Below, piece after piece: positions 3,393 to 5,398 of a stretch of DNA of 5,398 nt. The position numbers and the translations under genes are program-made. The DNA comes from Nitriliruptoraceae bacterium (GTDB lineage Bacteria > Actinomycetota > Nitriliruptoria > Nitriliruptorales > Nitriliruptoraceae). The notes under the pieces were generated by a model. That model worked only from the letters and a program-made list of their open reading frames with translations. It did not search any database and had not been told where the DNA came from. The first letter of the stretch is position 1. Each line of letters opens with the position of its first letter. The stretch lies in the NCBI GenBank assembly GCA_007121975.1, contig SKJO01000231.1:1-5398 (forward strand), written 5' to 3'.

Positions 3393-5398
3393 ATGGTCCG
3401 GCAACGTCTGCAGACGGTTCAGGCGCGCACCGCCGCGGTGTGCGGCGTGGCGATCGCCGTGACGGTGGCGGTGCTGGTGGGCGTGGGTGCCTGGCAGTCG
3501 GCTTCGTTCAGCAGTGCTGCGCAGGCCGAGACCGACGTCCTGGTCGCCGAGCAGCTCGACGACGTCGTGCTCGCCGCCCGTGGCATGGTGCAGGCCCAGG
3601 CCGAGGCGGTGCAGCAGCAGGTCGATGCCAGCCTGGAGGTGTTCCGCCACCTCGTCGAGCAGGCGGGAGGCGCCGGGCCGATCGAGGGCCAGGCGACCTG
3701 GCAGGTCACCAACCAGTTCACCGGCGAGCAGACGACCTCCACGCTGCCGCGCTTCGGGGTCGGGACCACCTGGTTCGGCCAGGATCCCTCCCTCGAGGTG
3801 CCGATGCCGGTGGTCGACCAACTGCAGTCGCTGGTGGGCGGCACGGCCACCGTGTTCCAGCGCATCAACCCCGAGGGCGACATGCTGCGGGTGGCCACCA
3901 ACGTCGCCACCGACGACGGGGCCCGGGCGATCGGTACCGCGATCCCGGCCACCGAACCGGACGGGACACCCAACGCCGTGGTCGCCACGGTGCTCGCCGG
4001 CGACACCTTCCGAGGCAACGCCCAGGTGGTGGGCACCTGGTACGCCACCGCCTACGAGCCGATCCTCGGACCGGCGGGGCAGGTGGTGGGCATCCTGTAC
4101 GTCGGGGTCGCCCAGGAGTCGGTCGCCTCGCTGCGTGAGGCCATCACCACCACCCGCGTCGGCGAGACCGGCCAGCTGATGGTCCTGACCGGTTCCGGCG
4201 CCGATCGAGGCCAGGTGCGCATCGCGCGTGATCTGCCGGCAGGCACCCCGCTGCTCGACGAGGCCGATGGCGCGGGCACGGCCTACGTCGAGCAGCTGAT
4301 CGCGGCGGCGACCGACGCGGCCAACGGCGAGGTGGTGCGGGCCCGCCACCTCACCGGCACCCCGGCAGAACCCACGTTGCTGCGGGCGACCTCCTTCGCG
4401 CCGTGGGACTGGGTGCTGGTCGCTCAGGCGCCGGAAGCCGAGTTCCGCTCGGCCCACGAGGTCCTCGCGGACGGGCGCCGCACGATGACGGTGACCCTGA
4501 CGCTCGCCGGGCTGATCGCGGTGCTGCTGCTCGGCTGGCTCGCGGCGCGCTTCGGAGCCCGCAGCGTGGCCGCGGCCGTGGGCCGCAGCGCCACCTCGCT
4601 CGAGGCCTCCAGCCGCGAGCTCAAGGGCCTCGCCGCGTCGCTGACCGGTTCGTCGCAGGCCACCGAGCAGCAGGCCAGCGTCGCGGCCAGCGGTGCCGAG
4701 CAGGTGACCGCCAGCGTGGGCAGCGTGGCAACGGCCGTGGAGGAACTCGACGCCAGCGTGCAGGAGATCGCCCGCCGCGCGGCCGAGGCGACCACGGTCG
4801 CCGATGAGGCGGTCGCGCGGGCCGGCACGGCCAATCAGGAGATCGGCCGCCTCGGGCAGGCCTCCACCGAGATCGGTGACGTCGTCGGCCTGATCACCTC
4901 CATCGCCGAGCAGACGAACCTGCTGGCACTCAACGCCACCATCGAGGCGGCACGCGCCGGCGAGGCCGGCCGCGGCTTCGCGGTGGTCGCCGGGGAGGTC
5001 AAGGCCCTGGCCGAGCAGACCCAGCAGGCGACCGGGACCATCGGTGAGCGCATCGTGCAGATCCAGTCGCAGACCGATGGGGCGGTCGCCTCGATCGAGC
5101 GCATCGGAGCGGTCATCGCGCAGATCGCCGACCTGCAGGCCACCATCGCCACCGCGGTCGAGGAGCAGTCCAGCGTCTCGCGGGAGATCAGCGCCAACGT
5201 GCACGAGGCCGCCAGCGGGGTCGCCGACATCACCGCCAGCGTCAGCGACGTGGCCAGGGTGGCCTCCCAGACCAACGCCGCGGCCGGCGACACCGACCGG
5301 TCGGCGGTCGAGCTCGCGGCGCTGTCCGACGAGCTCGGACGCCTCGTCGGCGCCGCCGGCAACGAGGCGAGGCCGCGCGTGGGTCGGGCCGCGCCGTC
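3393..5398 (+). CDS. Methyl-accepting chemotaxis protein with Cache3/Cache2-type sensor (3' end outside window)
   Basis: This is a transmembrane chemoreceptor: an extracytoplasmic domain binds a small molecule and the cytoplasmic hairpin controls CheA through CheW. Of the protein, 668 codons are visible and the frame is open at the right edge; the signalling helix is essentially complete, so only a short tail is probably missing. TM1 spans about 12-34. The sensor (35-360) has a helical stretch rich in Gln/Glu, then Cache3/Cache2-fusion features: GGTATVFQRIN (149-159), MLRVATN (164-170), GTAIP (181-185), TWYATAYEPI (215-224), GILYVGV (233-239), and a membrane-proximal part with GETG (257-260), GADRGQ (269-274) and FAPWDWVLVAQAPE (335-348). 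TM2 is about 365-385. The hairpin tip is IAEQTNLLALNATIEAARAG (504-523) followed by EAGRGFAVVAGEVKALAEQT. Methylation-site matches occur at 432-441 (Glu436/Gln437) and 446-455 (Glu450/Glu451), with a near match around Glu590/Glu591. No HAMP domain is recognisable after TM2. No che gene is adjacent. The ligand cannot be predicted. Confidence 0.93.
   Translation, partial: MVRQRLQTVQARTAAVCGVAIAVTVAVLVGVGAWQSASFSSAAQAETDVLVAEQLDDVVLAARGMVQAQAEAVQQQVDASLEVFRHLVEQAGGAGPIEGQATWQVTNQFTGEQTTSTLPRFGVGTTWFGQDPSLEVPMPVVDQLQSLVGGTATVFQRINPEGDMLRVATNVATDDGARAIGTAIPATEPDGTPNAVVATVLAGDTFRGNAQVVGTWYATAYEPILGPAGQVVGILYVGVAQESVASLREAITTTRVGETGQLMVLTGSGADRGQVRIARDLPAGTPLLDEADGAGTAYVEQLIAAATDAANGEVVRARHLTGTPAEPTLLRATSFAPWDWVLVAQAPEAEFRSAHEVLADGRRTMTVTLTLAGLIAVLLLGWLAARFGARSVAAAVGRSATSLEASSRELKGLAASLTGSSQATEQQASVAASGAEQVTASVGSVATAVEELDASVQEIARRAAEATTVADEAVARAGTANQEIGRLGQASTEIGDVVGLITSIAEQTNLLALNATIEAARAGEAGRGFAVVAGEVKALAEQTQQATGTIGERIVQIQSQTDGAVASIERIGAVIAQIADLQATIATAVEEQSSVSREISANVHEAASGVADITASVSDVARVASQTNAAAGDTDRSAVELAALSDELGRLVGAAGNEARPRVGRAAP

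Noticed and set aside
2492..3394. N-terminal extension of the Nei frame giving a 566-residue fusion protein
   Set aside because: The first 301 codons read the DedA-like gene out of frame and are Arg/Gly/Pro-rich. The glycosylase must start at MPEG because Pro2 has to be the free N-terminus for catalysis.
3386..4138. A 250-codon + strand frame starting at GTG 3386, overlapping the chemoreceptor
   Set aside because: It is out of frame with the receptor, its start overlaps the receptor's ribosome site, and its product is low-complexity Arg/Gly sequence.
3291..5204. A 637-codon open frame on the minus strand, antisense to the chemoreceptor
   Set aside because: Its translation is Gly/Arg/Asp/Leu-rich low-complexity sequence with no recognisable domain. 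It lies opposite a gene with clear MCP motifs. Long antisense frames are expected in GC-rich genes where stop codons are rare.
1..5398. Mobile elements, CRISPR arrays, tRNA genes or a defence-type system
   Set aside because: There are no terminal inverted repeats with transposase motifs, no regularly spaced repeats, no cloverleaf-like sequence and no toxin, nuclease or reverse-transcriptase motifs. All long stretches are explained by five ordinary genes.

Overview
The window looks like chromosomal core DNA from a very GC-rich bacterium, most likely an actinomycete-lineage (Actinomycetota) organism. The signs are the strong G/C preference at third codon positions, the GTG start of one gene, and a Nei-type DNA glycosylase that opens with MPEGHTIHRLA and contains SSPQGRF and VHLHLGL, the pattern of the mycobacterial/actinobacterial branch. 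A large chemoreceptor at the right end implies a motile organism, which is less usual among actinomycetes. A deep-branching motile, possibly halophilic lineage such as Nitriliruptoria would fit, but that is a guess from gene content and not a demonstrated assignment.

Layout, left to right. (1) The 3' part of nuoN, the last gene of a respiratory complex I operon, runs off the left edge on the + strand. (2) A short gap holds a probable terminator hairpin, a second imperfect hairpin, a weak promoter candidate and a strong Shine-Dalgarno. (3) An HtpX-type M48 membrane metalloprotease follows on the + strand. (4) Its 3' end overlaps, tail to tail by 37 bp, a minus-strand gene for an Fpg/Nei DNA glycosylase. 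(5) Eight nucleotides upstream of the glycosylase (on the minus strand) is a DedA/VTT-type multi-pass membrane protein, so the two probably form one transcript. (6) A 188-bp divergent intergenic region follows. (7) A methyl-accepting chemotaxis protein on the + strand has a periplasmic Cache3/Cache2-type sensor and a cytoplasmic signalling hairpin with no recognisable HAMP domain. It is still open at the right edge.

How the genes fit together. NuoN is part of the proton-pumping NADH dehydrogenase. The HtpX-like protease is expected to degrade damaged membrane proteins and may be co-regulated with, or simply sit behind, the nuo operon. The DedA-like protein and Nei glycosylase pair a membrane-homeostasis protein with base-excision repair of oxidised bases. 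The chemoreceptor has no che or flagellar genes next to it here and is probably an orphan receptor feeding a chemotaxis cluster elsewhere.

I found no mobile element, CRISPR array, tRNA or rRNA, and no convincing new defence-type or multi-gene system. The most interesting points are the HAMP-less receptor, the convergent coding overlap in which the antisense of the Nei zinc finger encodes the protease tail, a 792-bp stretch with no TA dinucleotide spanning the divergent promoter region, and paired inverted repeats in both intergenic gaps.
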